From Gammaproteobacteria bacterium (GTDB lineage: Bacteria > Pseudomonadota > Gammaproteobacteria > UBA7966), in the NCBI GenBank assembly GCA_003485715.1, contig DNIF01000072.1, positions 1 through 6,989 of the forward strand: a DNA stretch of 6,989 bases. The letters run 5' to 3'. The position numbers were made by a program, and so were the translations under genes. This document shows, piece by piece, positions 1-6,269 of this stretch. The notes under the pieces are model-generated. The model was not told the origin of the DNA, made no database searches, and worked only from the letters and a program-made list of their open reading frames with translations. Each line of letters begins with the position of its first letter. Position 1 is the stretch's first letter.

Positions 1-1
1 C

Positions 2-214
2 CAGCCCTTTCAGTACGACGAGTTGAGAGATCGCTTCGAGGAAATGGCCGACAAACGTTACTCCATCATTGTCTCGGATCAGATCCCCGGTTCGCTCTAC
101 GAGATCCACACCCTCGTTCCGGGTAAGGAAGAGGGCTCCCCACCGCTCCACGAGACACGGCTTCGGCTCGATGTCGTCAAGGGGCCTGAGGCTGCCGCGG
201 GTGGCCAGCCGTAA
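2..214 (+). CDS. C-terminal end of an unidentified protein (5' truncated)
   Basis: An open frame runs from the left edge to a TAA stop at 212-214, giving the last 70 residues (QPFQYDEL... to ...GPEAAAGGQP). I do not recognise the family. The segment is charged and hydrophilic in its first third (RDRFEEMADKRY), has a short beta-strand-like stretch (YSIIVSDQIPGSLYEI), and ends in a proline- and glycine-rich tail of the kind common at protein C termini. There is no transmembrane segment or metal-binding motif. Codon use is GC-rich and similar to the neighbours, and the amino-acid composition looks like real protein. It is convergent with the fhc operon, so it is not in that operon, and membership of the C1 pathway cannot be inferred. 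A TTG at 23 is available as a start, but the frame is open to the window edge, so the true start is almost certainly outside. Confidence 0.6.
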   Translation, partial: QPFQYDELRDRFEEMADKRYSIIVSDQIPGSLYEIHTLVPGKEEGSPPLHETRLRLDVVKGPEAAAGGQP

Positions 215-373
215 TCCTTGGCAGTCCAGTCAAGGCGACAGAAATCGGTCTGTCTCCGGGCCGAGGTAACCGAGAGCAGGCTGCGCCCAGATTCGAGTGC
301 GGAGCGTGAGGGAGAGAAAGCGCATTTCCCCACGAATATCGAAACTCCGATGCCACCCCCGGGGGGGCTGCTC
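215..373. other. convergent intergenic gap
   Basis: This 159-bp gap lies between the TAA of the left-edge gene and the TGA of fhcC. I see no convincing gene in it; the small frames crossing it on either strand extend into the neighbouring coding regions and look like shadows. The only clear structure is the GC-rich palindrome at 356-365 next to the end of fhcC. No T-rich tract marks a classical intrinsic terminator for either gene. Confidence 0.5.
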
Positions 374-398
374 TCAGCGCCCCCGGCTGGTGGGGGCG
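356..398 (-). terminator. GC-rich hairpins at the end of the fhc operon (possible transcription end)
   Basis: On the minus strand a perfect 7-bp inverted repeat, CGCCCCC (398-392) and GGGGGCG (384-378) with a 7-nt loop, ends one base before the fhcC stop codon (376-374). A second palindrome, CCCCCGGGGG (365-356), follows 8 nt after the stop. The two stems are very GC-rich and mark the convergent operon end. No U-tract follows either stem, so a classical Rho-independent terminator is not supported. The elements could instead stabilise the 3' end of the transcript or pause polymerase for Rho. Confidence 0.35.
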
Positions 399-1210
399 GG
401 TAGCAGAATCTCTCCTGCTCCACCGTGCCCGAGATCGCCGCAAAGACGCTCGAAGCGCGGTCCCAATGCCAGCAACGGACGGCAGAACTTGTGTGCCTGA
501 GCGAGCTTACGCGCCAGTAGACCGATGAAGGGGAGTTCGATCACGCCGCTGGAGGCGAAAGTGGCAGGCAATTCAGCGGTTTTGCCGCACAGCAGCAGGG
601 TGCCGCGGCGCAGACCGATGCCGGCACCAGGACCGCTGTCCCCAAGGACGACGACGCTGCCCGCGAACATGCGCGAGCCAGCAAGCGCACCGGTCGAGCC
701 GGTAACACACACCACGCCGCGCCGTTGCCGATCCGCCAGACGGTCACCGGCATCGCCGTTTACCACCACCAGACCGCCGTTGAGCCCGAAGGGCTCGTTG
801 GGTAGGGCTGCGGCACAGAAGTCGCCCACGTTACCGATGACCTCGACCATACCGCCACGCATGCCGGTGGCCAGGTAATCCAGCGCCCCGCCACGGACGC
901 TGAGTAGCCCCGCCCGCATGCCCCGCGCTGCAAAGCGGCCGGCCCCACCGCGCACGTGGATCTCACCCCCGGTCATCCCGGCACCCAGATAGTCCAGGCG
1001 AGCACCGCGGTTGATGATCGTCAGACTGTTGCCATCGCATTTGCCCTCGACGTCGAATACCTCGCCAAGCTTGACCGGCTCCGGGCCGCCCCCGAGCAAA
1101 AGCCCTTTCAAGGCCCGTGATGACAGACCGGAGAGGTTCGCGGGCTGCAGGCCGGAACAGTCCAGAGCATGCGACGGAAGCTGACTGAGCGTCAGCGTGA
1201 GAGCGCTCAT
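374..1210 (-). CDS. fhcC: formyltransferase/hydrolase complex subunit C (FhcC)
   Basis: FhcC (278 residues, about the family's usual length) is a structural subunit of the cytoplasmic Fhc complex, related to FwdC/FmdC of archaeal formylmethanofuran dehydrogenase and to the C-terminal beta-helix domain of glutamate synthase. Residues about 69-209 hold seven consecutive glycine-rich repeats of roughly 19-26 residues, such as GARLDYLGAGMTGGEIHVRG, GALDYLATGMRGGMVEVIG and DAGDRLADRQRRGVVCVTG. This is the signature of the right-handed beta-helix. There is no catalytic motif; in the family this subunit holds the others together. The ATG at 1210-1208 overlaps the fhcD stop by 4 bp (ATGA), which fixes the start and implies translational coupling; there is only a weak GAG upstream. 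It is the last gene of the operon, and the TGA stop (376-374) sits inside a strong hairpin region. The C-terminal 35 residues after the helix are the least conserved-looking part. Confidence 0.93.
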   Translation of the reverse strand: MSALTLTLSQLPSHALDCSGLQPANLSGLSSRALKGLLLGGGPEPVKLGEVFDVEGKCDGNSLTIINRGARLDYLGAGMTGGEIHVRGGAGRFAARGMRAGLLSVRGGALDYLATGMRGGMVEVIGNVGDFCAAALPNEPFGLNGGLVVVNGDAGDRLADRQRRGVVCVTGSTGALAGSRMFAGSVVVLGDSGPGAGIGLRRGTLLLCGKTAELPATFASSGVIELPFIGLLARKLAQAHKFCRPLLALGPRFERLCGDLGHGGAGEILLPAPTSRGR

Positions 1211-2103
1211 TGCATCAACTCGCGAAGGTGGAAGTGGAAGGGGCCTAGCTTGCCGCCATAGTTGCCCGCCGAGATGGCCAGGATCCCCTTGCGCGGACCA
1301 AGCCGGCAGCAGGCTTCGATGCCAACCCGGGTTGCCTCGCGGATCGCCTCTGGCGTCAGACCGTCGATCACGATCTCGAGCACCGAGCCGACCTCTGGGG
1401 TCAGGTCGTTCGCGACCGCACCCTTGAGCGTCGGGCAGAAGCGCTGATTGGTCGAGGCGGGCAGGAACTTGTATTTCGAGCCGACCTTCGAGCCAGACCC
1501 GACCACGCCGCCCGGGAAGGGCATGATGACGTCGCGTACCCGGGACATGGCCTTGATGGCGCGCTCGCAGGCATCCAGACCCTCGCGCGCCGTGCGCGCG
1601 AGCACGAGGAAATTACCGCCTCCCACGGCCTTCTGGACACCCGCGTAGTCCTGACAGACAAACTCTCCGTGCATCACCGGGACGCGCCAGAAGCGCTCGC
1701 CGCCAAGCTTCTTCGAAAGCTGCCAGCCATCGCCAAAGAAGCGCAGGCTCTTGCCCATGGCGGCCTTCTCCGCACCCTGCAAGCCCGAGTAACAGGCAGC
1801 GGTCGGGGTAGTCATGACGCATTGGCCCACGCGCTTGAGGACCTGATCCGCCAGCGCCTTGAGCGACATCGCGAAGATCAGCACAGCGACCCCGGGTCTC
1901 CCGTCGGGTGTCTCCGTGGGCCTGAGCGTGCGTTCGATCCCGGCCTCGCAACCACAGGCGATGACCGAGGTGGCGAAGCCGGTCAAGGCCCGCGCCGCAT
2001 GCATCGCCCAGTTCTCGTCGATGGCCGTGATGACGAGGCGCGTGGCCCGCATCGGGAAGGCTTCGGCGAAGGTGTCCTCGATCAGGACGCCATTGCGTTT
2101 CAT
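1207..2103 (-). CDS. fhcD: formylmethanofuran:H4MPT formyltransferase (FhcD/Ftr)
   Basis: FhcD (298 residues, matching the usual 295-305 of Ftr) transfers the formyl group between formyl-H4MPT and the methanofuran-type carrier. In methylotrophs it runs toward the formyl carrier, which FhcA then hydrolyses. Family hallmarks are the N-terminal GVLIEDTFAEAFPMRATRLVIT (residues 5-26), ALTGFATSVIACGCEAGIE (39-57), TPTAACYSGL (99-108), GGVVGSGSKVGSKYKFLPAS (198-217) and the ending GNYGGKLGPFHFHL (280-293). The ATG at 2103-2101 is chosen because it starts the conserved MKRNG N terminus, overlaps the fhcA stop by 4 bp (ATGA), and has a GGGGAAG ribosome-binding sequence ending 4 nt upstream inside fhcA. 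The frame is open 39 codons further upstream, but that stretch lies within fhcA and does not look like Ftr. It overlaps fhcC by 4 bp at its end. No key region is missing. Confidence 0.96.
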   Translation of the reverse strand: MKRNGVLIEDTFAEAFPMRATRLVITAIDENWAMHAARALTGFATSVIACGCEAGIERTLRPTETPDGRPGVAVLIFAMSLKALADQVLKRVGQCVMTTPTAACYSGLQGAEKAAMGKSLRFFGDGWQLSKKLGGERFWRVPVMHGEFVCQDYAGVQKAVGGGNFLVLARTAREGLDACERAIKAMSRVRDVIMPFPGGVVGSGSKVGSKYKFLPASTNQRFCPTLKGAVANDLTPEVGSVLEIVIDGLTPEAIREATRVGIEACCRLGPRKGILAISAGNYGGKLGPFHFHLRELMQ

Positions 2104-3770
2104 GTGGCTTCCCCGTCTCGGCAGGCCTGCACGTGGATCCCCCCGCGTCCCTCGTCCTCGATTTCCTCGTCGGTCACCCGGATGTTTTCCATCGCGTAAC
2201 TCGCATAGCGTTGGTACCAATCGGAGAGGTCGCGTTCGATGCCAGCATCGAACTCCGGTCGCACGACATGGGTACTGCCGTGGACTACCAGAACGATCTC
2301 GCCATCGCGAACCACCAGTTGCCCGTCCTTGAACACCAGGGCAGGCCGCCCGAACATCGCCTCGGGATTGCCCTGTTCGCGGTAGACCGTGATGTCGGCC
2401 GCAGCGCCGGGCCCGAGGTGTCCGCGGTCATGCAGCCCGAGGCTCCTGGCCGGTGCGGCACGAGTCATGATGGCGATCTCGTCCAGCGTGTATTCGCGGT
2501 CGATGCTGGCGAGATTGCTGTAGGCAGCTGCCTCAGGGTTGATGAGGGAGAGGGCCTCGTTTCGGTAGTTGCGGTCCATCAAGAGCCGGATGAGGTGGGG
2601 GTAGCTGGTGAAGGGCGCCCCGTTCGGGTGGTCGGTGGTGAGGAAGATGCGCCATGGGTCATCCACCTGCAGGAAGATCTCAAGCCCGATCGCCCACTGC
2701 AGGGCGTTGACGAAGCTCTTGTCGCGATAGCGGAAGGGCACGGCACCACAGCCCGCGTCGCATTCGATGTCCATCAGTGCCCACTTCTTCGGGTGGGCGT
2801 GATCGCAGCCGGCGTATTGACGCATGGTGTCGCCGGAGATGGTGAGCGTCTGGCCGAAGAGGATCTGCCCGACATCCACCGAGATGTTCGGATTGGCGTT
2901 GACCGCCTCAGCGAGGCGAGCAGCACCTGAGGAGAAGCGGCGATCACCCTCGGTGCCGTAGGAGTGGAACTGCACGTGCGTGAGGTGCATCGGCAGACCT
3001 TCTGCGCCGGCGATGGTGGCGAGGGTGGTCTCGATGTTGCCGGGAACCCCCAGATTGCAGCCATGCACATGCAGCGGGTGCGGGACGCCGAGTTCCACCA
3101 GCGCCCGCGAGAGCGTGTGCAGGATCTGCCGTGGGGTCACGCCGTAGTGCGCGTTGGGCTCATCCAGATCGAGCCGTCGCTGATTGAACTTGAAGGCGTT
3201 GATGCCGCCGGGATTCACCACCTTGACGGCGAGCGCCTGGGCCGAGTGCAGGGTCCAGGCCACGTAGTCGCGAATGACGCGCGGGTCCGCTCCCTTGGCC
3301 ATGAGCTGCAGCAGGAAGTCGTCGTTGCCGAGCAGCACGTACGCGCCCTTGTCTACCATGGGCGTATCGGCCATTTCGAGATGGGTCTGCCGCGCGTTCG
3401 CCAGCATCATGGCTGGCTCGAAACACGCGGTGTAGCCCATTTCCGCGTAGCGGTAGCCTGCGGTGAAGGTGGATGGTGTGGCGAGACCACCACCCGATCG
3501 CTTCAGGTCGGTACGTGCCGCCATGTCATGGCGATGGTCCTCGCCGAGCAGCAGGCGTCCCAGATTGACCTTGCCACCACCGATGTGGGTGTGGATGTCG
3601 ATGGCACCAGCCATGACGATGCAACCGCTGAGGTCGTGGGTTATATCGATCCGCTCGTCGGGACCGGGGGGGGCAATGAGACGACCATCACGGATGTAGA
3701 GGTCGCGCACATCGCCGCTCACTCCATGGACGGGGTCGTATACCTTGGCGTTGGCGAGTTTGATGATCAC
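2100..3770 (-). CDS. fhcA: formyltransferase/hydrolase complex subunit A, formyl hydrolase (FhcA)
   Basis: FhcA (556 residues) is the amidohydrolase subunit that hydrolyses the formyl carrier to formate, homologous to FwdA/FmdA. The metal-dependent amidohydrolase fold is clear: an N-terminal beta domain (about 1-55), the metal-binding HxH of AIDIHTHIGGGKVN (H60, H62), a candidate carboxylated lysine in VKVVNPGGINAFKFN (K183), further histidines in PLHVHGCNLG (H234, H236) and THVQFHSYG (H265, H269), and a late aspartate in LTTDHPNG (D380) placed like the catalytic Asp of the family. Residue roles are inferred from FwdA, not shown here. The C-terminal part returns to the beta domain (GPGAAADITVY, about 453-463). 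I chose the GTG at 3770-3768 because translation then begins MIIKLANAKVYDP, typical for the family. No ATG lies between it and the fhcB coding region, and it is 22 nt after the fhcB stop. The ribosome site is weak (AAGG about 12 nt upstream). The 3' end overlaps fhcD by 4 bp. Confidence 0.95.
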   Translation of the reverse strand: MIIKLANAKVYDPVHGVSGDVRDLYIRDGRLIAPPGPDERIDITHDLSGCIVMAGAIDIHTHIGGGKVNLGRLLLGEDHRHDMAARTDLKRSGGGLATPSTFTAGYRYAEMGYTACFEPAMMLANARQTHLEMADTPMVDKGAYVLLGNDDFLLQLMAKGADPRVIRDYVAWTLHSAQALAVKVVNPGGINAFKFNQRRLDLDEPNAHYGVTPRQILHTLSRALVELGVPHPLHVHGCNLGVPGNIETTLATIAGAEGLPMHLTHVQFHSYGTEGDRRFSSGAARLAEAVNANPNISVDVGQILFGQTLTISGDTMRQYAGCDHAHPKKWALMDIECDAGCGAVPFRYRDKSFVNALQWAIGLEIFLQVDDPWRIFLTTDHPNGAPFTSYPHLIRLLMDRNYRNEALSLINPEAAAYSNLASIDREYTLDEIAIMTRAAPARSLGLHDRGHLGPGAAADITVYREQGNPEAMFGRPALVFKDGQLVVRDGEIVLVVHGSTHVVRPEFDAGIERDLSDWYQRYASYAMENIRVTDEEIEDEGRGGIHVQACRDGEAT

Positions 3771-3792
3771 GTTTGGAATGGGCCTTGCGACT

Positions 3793-5073
3793 TCAGGGAA
3801 GGACGAGCGCCGCGAGCTGTCCCAGCACCTGTCGCACGCTGGGCAGGCCGCTCTCACGCAGGGCAGGCAGGGGCAGGCTGACCGAGCTGTCGGTGCGGAT
3901 CAGACGTCCTGGGTGGTCGATGCCCGGCGTGCCGACCGGAATGTAGATATCCGGTACCACGTCGAAGCGCATGCCACTGCGCCCGAGGACGATCGTCGGG
4001 CAGTCGAGGTCGGCTGGTGGCGTCTGCCGAGTGGCGTACGCCGAGATCCAGATGAGGAGATCGGCTGTGCCATCCTCGATGAGCTGACGCGCGCTGAAAC
4101 GGGTCGGGTCGTGCTCCGGCCCACCGGAGGCGAAGGAGGTGCGCAGGCCATAGCCGGCTTGCCAGGCGCACACGGCGTTGGCACTGGCGGCACCGTCGCT
4201 ACCGCCCAGCACGAGGCTGGCTGCACGTGTGTTGCGATTGAGGTCTTTCAGCAGTTCATTCAGCAGTTCCATGGCCACCTCAGAGTGTGGCGCGGAGCTG
4301 AGGTCCTTGCCCCAGACGATGACTGCATAGCGGGCGGCTGCGAGTCGGGCAGCGACTTCGGCCAGATCGGTCGTGCGGATCCCGGCGACGGCCCGTGCCG
4401 CGAGGGTGCGACCCGCGAGCAGGGCGCGGAGTGCCGAAGCAACCTCGGCCGCATCGCTCATTGCCATCGGCAGGTGCCGGGTGGGGACACTGATGCCCTG
4501 CAGGGCTCGGGCAGCGCTTCGCGGTGCCAGCACCACGAGTTCGCGTGCAGCGAGCCGTTCGGGATGCAGGGAGTCTCCCGGTGTGACACAGCGCTCGATG
4601 AAACGGGAGCCGTCGCCCAAGGCATCCTCACCGAGCAGGAGGATGAGATCGGCCCGGTTGGCCACCTCGGCAAGGGTGGTGCTGATGGCCCCGCGCGTGG
4701 CGAGGAGACCGTTCTTGCGCGCCAGGGTATCGCCGTCCATGTGGTCCACCGATCCACCACAGCGGTCGGCGAGCATCATGACAGTGCGCATGCCGTCGAT
4801 GTCGGTGGCAAGGCCGCCAAAGACCGGATGCCGGCTGCCTGCGAGCAGGGCGGCGGCCCGCTCGATGGCCTGATGGTGCGTGGCTTGGACGCCGGCAACG
4901 AGCGGGACGTCTTCAATCGATCCATCGGCGAAGCCGGCACGGGCTTTACCGCAGGACGGGCCGATGAGGGTCAGTGCTTGCCCATCCACTGCGATGCGCA
5001 AGTCGTCGCACAAGAGACTGCAGAAGGGACAGACGGCATTGAGCGGCACAGGCTGGTGACTGCTGTCGATCAT
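3793..5073 (-). CDS. fhcB: formyltransferase/hydrolase complex subunit B (FhcB)
   Basis: FhcB (426 residues from the ATG at 5073-5071) is the homologue of the tungsten/molybdenum subunit FwdB/FmdB and belongs to the molybdopterin oxidoreductase superfamily. In studied bacterial Fhc complexes it has no redox role and serves as a structural part of the complex. The N terminus carries VCPFCSLLCDDL with C15, C18 and C22 (Cx2Cx3C) and a further C41 in GPSCGKA, the arrangement that holds a [4Fe-4S] cluster in dehydrogenases. The region where FwdB has its metal-ligand cysteine reads GGSVDHMDGDTLARK (about 106-120) with no cysteine, so a normal W/Mo site looks absent. Other family stretches are ADLILLLGEDALGDGSRF (141-158), RYAVIVWGKDLSS (248-260) and DCPTIVLGRSGMRFDVVPDIYIPVGTPGIDHPGR (357-390). 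It is the first gene of the operon. The start has no clear ribosome site; in-frame alternatives are GTG at 5100-5098 and an ATG at 5148, both giving unconserved-looking extensions. Confidence 0.92.
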   Translation of the reverse strand: MIDSSHQPVPLNAVCPFCSLLCDDLRIAVDGQALTLIGPSCGKARAGFADGSIEDVPLVAGVQATHHQAIERAAALLAGSRHPVFGGLATDIDGMRTVMMLADRCGGSVDHMDGDTLARKNGLLATRGAISTTLAEVANRADLILLLGEDALGDGSRFIERCVTPGDSLHPERLAARELVVLAPRSAARALQGISVPTRHLPMAMSDAAEVASALRALLAGRTLAARAVAGIRTTDLAEVAARLAAARYAVIVWGKDLSSAPHSEVAMELLNELLKDLNRNTRAASLVLGGSDGAASANAVCAWQAGYGLRTSFASGGPEHDPTRFSARQLIEDGTADLLIWISAYATRQTPPADLDCPTIVLGRSGMRFDVVPDIYIPVGTPGIDHPGRLIRTDSSVSLPLPALRESGLPSVRQVLGQLAALVLP

Positions 5074-5086
5074 GGGATTCGAACCC
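5074..5086 (-). other. tRNA T-arm-like 13-mer abutting the fhcB start codon
   Basis: On the minus strand the 13 bases directly before the fhcB ATG read GGGTTCGAATCCC. This contains the consensus TTCGAAT T-loop closed by three G-C pairs. The outer two stem positions (C-A and G-T) do not pair well, and no acceptor, D or anticodon arm fits upstream, so it is not a tRNA gene. It occupies the place where a ribosome-binding site would normally be. Confidence 0.5.
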
Positions 5087-5190
5087 GCATTGTCCTGCAC
5101 GAATGAAAGGACGTTAGCACAGGGCGCTCTCAAGCGCAGCCGGGTCACACGCTGCCGGGAAAAGGGCAGCCGGGTGGGGCAGGGCGGATG

Positions 5191-5214
5191 GCCCGCACGC
5201 GGTATACTGCGGGC
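5191..5214 (+). promoter_or_regulatory. probable mptG promoter -10 box within an inverted repeat
   Basis: TATACT (5203-5208) differs from the -10 consensus TATAAT at one position. Seven bases downstream is an A at 5215, two nucleotides before the mptG ATG. The box is embedded between perfect 7-bp arms GCCCGCA (5191-5197) and TGCGGGC (5208-5214), spaced by 10 bp, which could be an operator or a hairpin. There is no recognisable -35 at the expected distance (5180-5185 reads CAGGGC), so an activator or alternative sigma factor may be needed, or the match may be fortuitous. Confidence 0.4.
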
Positions 5215-5216
5215 AT

Positions 5217-6269
5217 ATGACTCAATCCTCAGTAACAGTCGCCCCGGACGGGGATTTCCCGCGACGTGTCAGCGTCACCGCCCCGGCGCGCCTGCATCTC
5301 GGGTTTCTCGACCTGCACGGAGGGCTGGGCCGGCGCTTCGGTGGCATTGGGCTTGCCATCGATGAGCCGGCGACCTCGCTCAGCGCCGAGCCGGCCTCCC
5401 GGCTCGAGATCATCGCGCAGGCCGAGCAGGGGCGAGTCGCCGCCGCGGCCGAGGCGGCAGCCCGAGCGCTCGGTCTGGAGGCGCGCGCACGCATCACGCT
5501 GCACCAGCACATCCCCTCGCATGCAGGCTTGGGCTCCGGGACACAACTCTCGCTGGCCGTTGCAGTCGCGCTCGCCCGGCTCTACTGCGGCGAGCCGGCG
5601 GCCCGTGCCCTCGCGCGCGCCACGCAGCGCGGACAACGCTCCGGGATCGGGATCGCCGCCTTCGAGGAGGGCGGATTCCTGCTCGATGGTGGGCGTGGTC
5701 CGGATGACACGCCGCCACCGCAGTTGTTGCGGCTCACCTTTCCGCAGGACTGGCGCATCCTCCTGGTCCACGACACGGTGGAGCGCGGGCTCGCCGGTCA
5801 GGAGGAACTGGCCGCCTTTCGTAATCTCCCGCCGATGCAGGCAGCCTGCAGTGCCACCTTGTGCCGCCACGTGCTGATGCAGGTACTCCCCGGCCTGGTC
5901 GAGCGGCGCTTTGATACCTTCACCGCCGGCATCGAAACGATCCAACGCCTGCTCGGTGAACACTTCGCCGCCGTACAGCGCGGTCACTACACGAGTCCGC
6001 GCGTGGCAGCCGCCCTCGCGCGTGCGGTGACGCTCGGTGCCCGCGGGCATGGGCAGAGCTCCTGGGGGCCGACCGGTTTTGCCTTCTTGCCCGACGCCGA
6101 GTCTGCCGATGTGCTCGTGGACCGTCTGGTGCTTGAATTTGCGGCCGAGCAGGGTCTCGCCTTCACCATCGCCCGCGGCCGCAATGCTGGTGCGCAGATC
6201 GAAACAACAGCGGCCCAGCCTGCAGAGCCCCAGTCAGCCCCTCGCGGGGCAGCACTGTTGGACGTCTGA
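5217..6269 (+). CDS. mptG: beta-ribofuranosylaminobenzene 5'-phosphate (beta-RFAP) synthase
   Basis: This cytoplasmic enzyme (350 residues) joins an aromatic acid (p-aminobenzoate in methanogens) to phosphoribosyl pyrophosphate with loss of CO2 and pyrophosphate. It is the first committed step toward the aryl-ribose part of tetrahydromethanopterin. It belongs to the GHMP kinase superfamily: the start APARLHLGFLDLHG (residues 22-35) and GGIGLAID (42-49) are typical, and the glycine-rich motif IPSHAGLGSGTQLSLAVA (99-116) is the GHMP phosphate-binding loop. GQRSGIGIAAFEEGGFLLDGG (139-159) and GQSSWGPTGFAF (279-290) also fit the family. The ATG at 5217 gives about 20 residues before the conserved start. 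No Shine-Dalgarno sequence precedes it, and a -10-like box ends 8 nt upstream, so the mRNA may be leaderless. The last 25 residues are proline- and alanine-rich and probably disordered. It is divergent from fhcB and upstream of mtdB in the same direction, which fits a shared H4MPT role. Confidence 0.93.
   Translation: MTQSSVTVAPDGDFPRRVSVTAPARLHLGFLDLHGGLGRRFGGIGLAIDEPATSLSAEPASRLEIIAQAEQGRVAAAAEAAARALGLEARARITLHQHIPSHAGLGSGTQLSLAVAVALARLYCGEPAARALARATQRGQRSGIGIAAFEEGGFLLDGGRGPDDTPPPQLLRLTFPQDWRILLVHDTVERGLAGQEELAAFRNLPPMQAACSATLCRHVLMQVLPGLVERRFDTFTAGIETIQRLLGEHFAAVQRGHYTSPRVAAALARAVTLGARGHGQSSWGPTGFAFLPDAESADVLVDRLVLEFAAEQGLAFTIARGRNAGAQIETTAAQPAEPQSAPRGAALLDV

Larger units (their letters stand above)
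5074..5216. promoter_or_regulatory. divergent control region between fhcB and mptG
   Basis: This 143-bp region separates the divergently transcribed fhc operon and the mptG-mtdB pair, so it should hold the promoters of both. It contains, from left to right, the T-arm-like 13-mer (5074-5086), a hairpin GCGCT-CTCA-AGCGC (5124-5137), a directly repeated GCAGCCGGGT (5136-5145 and 5166-5175) with GCTGCCGGG (5151-5159) between the copies, and an inverted repeat around a -10-like box (5191-5214). For fhcB, TGCTAACGT on the minus strand (about 5119-5111) has some resemblance to an extended -10, but no well-spaced -35 accompanies it. Promoter calls are inference from position and weak consensus matches. 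Confidence 0.55.

Noticed and set aside
97..443. Minus-strand small frames across the convergent gap
   Set aside because: They overlap the end of fhcC and the left-edge gene in other frames, lack ribosome sites, and are rich in R, P, S and A as expected for shadows.
2104..2220. Upstream start of fhcD giving 39 extra residues
   Set aside because: The extension lies inside fhcA, is rich in R, G and P, and does not resemble Ftr; the ATG in the ATGA overlap begins the conserved N terminus.
2133..3881. Two long plus-strand frames (265 and 305 codons) opposite fhcA
   Set aside because: Both are antisense shadows of fhcA, which has clear amidohydrolase motifs; the translations are low-complexity mixtures of V, G, D and H typical of reverse-strand reading.
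3745..5106. 453-codon open frame on the plus strand opposite fhcB
   Set aside because: It is antisense to a clearly recognisable fhcB with conserved motifs. Long antisense frames are expected in GC-rich genes with biased third codon positions, and its translation shows no family signature.
5040..5160. A tRNA gene on the minus strand around the GGGTTCGAATCCC motif
   Set aside because: The outer T-stem does not pair well, no complementary acceptor strand is found within tRNA distance, and no D or anticodon arm is visible.
5229..6050. 273-codon minus-strand frame opposite mptG
   Set aside because: It lies wholly inside mptG, whose GHMP motif and full-length family match are convincing; no independent signal supports the antisense frame.
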